Assembly: GCA_012932295.1 (NCBI GenBank)
Contig: JAAONU010000017.1
Location: forward strand, 3,534,001 to 3,598,000
DNA: 64,000 nucleotides
DNA from: Cyclina sinensis
Lineage: Eukaryota; Mollusca; Bivalvia; Venerida; Veneridae
Reading direction: 5' to 3'
A program made the position numbers and the translations under genes. The notes under the pieces are model-generated. The model did not search any database and was not told the DNA's origin. It was given only the letters and a program-made list of their open reading frames with translations. Each line of letters begins with the position of its first letter. Position 1 is the first letter of the stretch. This document shows positions 61,681 to 64,000 of this stretch, piece after piece.

Positions 61681-64000
61681 GACACTTTAATATCAATATT
61701 TATTTTCTTGCAATCTGAACGCACGTTATCGCTTTAAGCTCTTAATTTTGAGTATCAGTGACGAGGCAGAGACTTTTCTAATCAGTTTATCTGCAAAACA
61801 TCTGGCGAGTGACTGCTTAGAAGTTGGACAGATTAACAGGGATCATATATGTCATATAAGAGTACCTTGTTCATTCCAGTTAACGGCTGCCGAACATGTT
61901 TGGTTTTATATGTATGTTATTCAAACGTTCTGTTAGTCTTTTGGTTTTCAGTCTATCAAAATGAATGCATAATCGATTTATGTCAAACTGTTGGCCCATC
62001 CTGTGAACTGGGAATGTTTCTCTGGCCTAAATGAAATTGGCAATGCACCATTTAGGTCAAGATGAACATTAACACAGTCATGCCATTGTGGTTTCTGTAC
62101 AGTATCAATTAGTTTCAAATGCTTAAGAAAATTGCCAAATTCATCCATTTGTTGATCATGTTTCTGCTTGATCGTGTGTGCAACCTGATATTGTTACATT
62201 CTTACCGGCAATAGTGACAACTAGGTCTACGCTACATGTGATTAGGTATATGTTTTTGTTAGCGAATGAATGGATTACCTAAAAGACATATATATCTAAA
62301 CCAATAATTATATCTTAATAACTAATTATGTTACGTCATGTACGGCTTGTCTTCGTTTAATTGATTTATTGTATGTTGTTTGATTTGCCACCTTCGGTTT
62401 TGAATGTTTTATAAAGAATTGGCTAAATGACCGGGAATCCAAATGTGTGTGCCACATACCGTCAACTGAACGTCAAGTGCTCGTTCTTGCTGTCTTTATT
62501 ACCATTTAACCAACGGACATGTAGGTTATTTTAAACAGTAATAGGTTAAATTCTAACGCGAGAAACATCATTTTTTGTTGTTGTTGTAGTACTATTGATA
62601 AAACTTACTCAATTTGATGTAAAGCTTTAGATGAAAAAAATCAAATCCCGAAATCAGAAGTTTTTATATAGAAACACACTGATTAAATCTACAAAGATTC
62701 ATCAAGTCAGAACAGCTATAGAATGTAAAACTTCGCTGATCTCACTTTTTGTAAAGTGATTTGACAGTCACTTGGCACGTGTAAAAGAGACCATTGTATT
62801 TATCGATGTTGTTGCTTACATTATCTTTCTTATCTATGCACAAGTAAATCCGTTTCAAAAAAGAGAAATCATCATTTTATATGTCATCACAATTGAAAGT
62901 ATTTGGGACAAGTGAAGCAAAAATCTAAACATCACATGTTGAAAGAATAACATTAGTTGAAAAAATGTATAAACTGTTTCAAGGGAGTTTCCTACTTTGT
63001 ATCGCTAACTAAAACACAGCAAAATGGTCAGACAAGATAGTAAAGAAATGTGTTTGTATTCCACACAAAGAGGTGTAAAACTGCACATGTACAAATATTT
63101 TACAGGTAATTCTTGTCCACTTGTAGACAGTGTTTCAGTGTATTTTTCTAAATACCTCCGGCACATACAGAGTTAATACGATCATGTTTGATATATAATA
63201 TACATTGTTTGTTGAAAATTGTTATTCACATATTGTACAAATTAGATTTTCATAAATTAACAACATTTAATATTATGTTTTCATTTTTTGTGAAATCTGA
63301 AATACAGATATTTACTTTTGAGCAAAGTTTAAGTACATCGCAAGCTTGCGAGAAGCTATTCTATTGTTCATTGAAAACAAAAGTCACAAAAAAACTTTTT
63401 AACACTAGCATGAGTATAATATTAATAATACATCATCTTGTAGCATTGTCCCCTGAATTTCCAACAAGTTTGACGTTTACATTATGCTTCTGGGGTTATT
63501 ATTAGCTCACTCTAAGGGAGCACATATTTTACATACAGGGAAAAATTTCTAACCCTTCTTGTTTGAAATCGCAAGGCCAAAAGTTCTTAAACTTTGCATA
63601 GAAATTGAATTGGCAGCATTGGAAAGAAATTGGCATATTGAAATATCAAATACAATAATGTGTGAAATGGCGGATATCCCCTTCCATACTTTAGCACGAT
63701 GATGTTTGAAATTCAATTCCTTCCAATTTGTGCGGGTGCATGTTATTATTGCAAAATTTACGGAACTGTCTCAGACAGCTGTCTCCAAATGTTAACAAGA
63801 TCGTAATAAAATTTTTAAAAAGATGTTTCGTCACGCAAACGATTAGACATCGTGGCATGTTGTCGTGTTTTCACTTATCTCATGCTCACTAGTTAAAACA
63901 TTGTTGACTACATATTTTAGCAGCCGATTCGCAGATTTCCAGACGTCCTTTTCTTGTTCAATTTTGTTTCTTTTGCGTCTGTGTCATTGTAGTGAAGTTT
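61681..64000. other. no gene; possible decayed dispersed repeat at the end
   Basis: AT-rich with short random frames. From about 63504, TAGCTCACTCTAAGGGAGCA has the look of a bivalve element terminus, but no matching end lies in the window. Confidence 0.35.

Noticed and set aside
63188..63505. 105-codon plus-strand frame
   Set aside because: Low-information hydrophobic composition, no supporting signals, and it ends at a repeat-like terminus.

Overview
The window looks like non-coding, repeat-rich nuclear DNA from a bivalve mollusc. The DNA is AT-rich and has no operons, no ribosome-binding sites and no long open reading frames apart from one transposase. It carries sequence types familiar from bivalve genomes: TIR-bounded elements that end in GGAC runs and a T-GGTGGGGG-TA end, repeated GGGGCATAACT and TGACCTTGACCTT blocks, and tRNA-derived SINEs. 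A heterodont or venerid-like clam is my inference; no species can be assigned from the sequence. No complete host gene was found.

Layout. 0-2 kb: a palindromic piggyBac-type MITE with TTAA at both ends, and an internally deleted Tigger (pogo) element that keeps a readable CENP-B-type helix-turn-helix. 2-6 kb: no gene, apart from one short minus-strand ORF. 6.8-10 kb: broken exons of a minus-strand gene with matched splice sites, two frameshifts and one clear in-frame stop. Its C-terminus is Tudor/chromo-barrel-like, and a small palindromic MITE sits in one intron. 10.8-12.8 kb: a 2-kb hAT-like non-autonomous element. 15.7-16.3 kb: an old, broken mariner transposase. 18.1-19.8 kb: a TIR element made of roughly 348-bp tandem units. 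21 kb: a compound tetranucleotide cluster.

27-38 kb: local direct duplications (27.1 and 33.4 kb; 29.2, 35.8 and 38.0 kb), interrupted by the only intact gene in the window. This is a young mariner element (31222-33089) whose D,D34D transposase is rebuilt by removing a 182-bp GT-AG intron with a TAA microsatellite at its 5' end. Next to it lies a perfect 215-bp inverted copy of its own left end. 38-45 kb: tRNA-like SINE fragments, a perfect 7 x 37-bp minisatellite, a TIR element ending in a C/T-only array, and a 416-bp TIR element. 45-62 kb: AT-rich DNA with further copies of a short promoter-like module, always on the same strand, plus dispersed repeats. 62-64 kb: nothing recognisable.

The genes do not form a pathway. 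The biology here is transposable elements at different stages of life (one intact, several decayed, several non-autonomous) and a locally duplicated region that repeats a GGGAAAT / TATAAG / ATGTCAG module.
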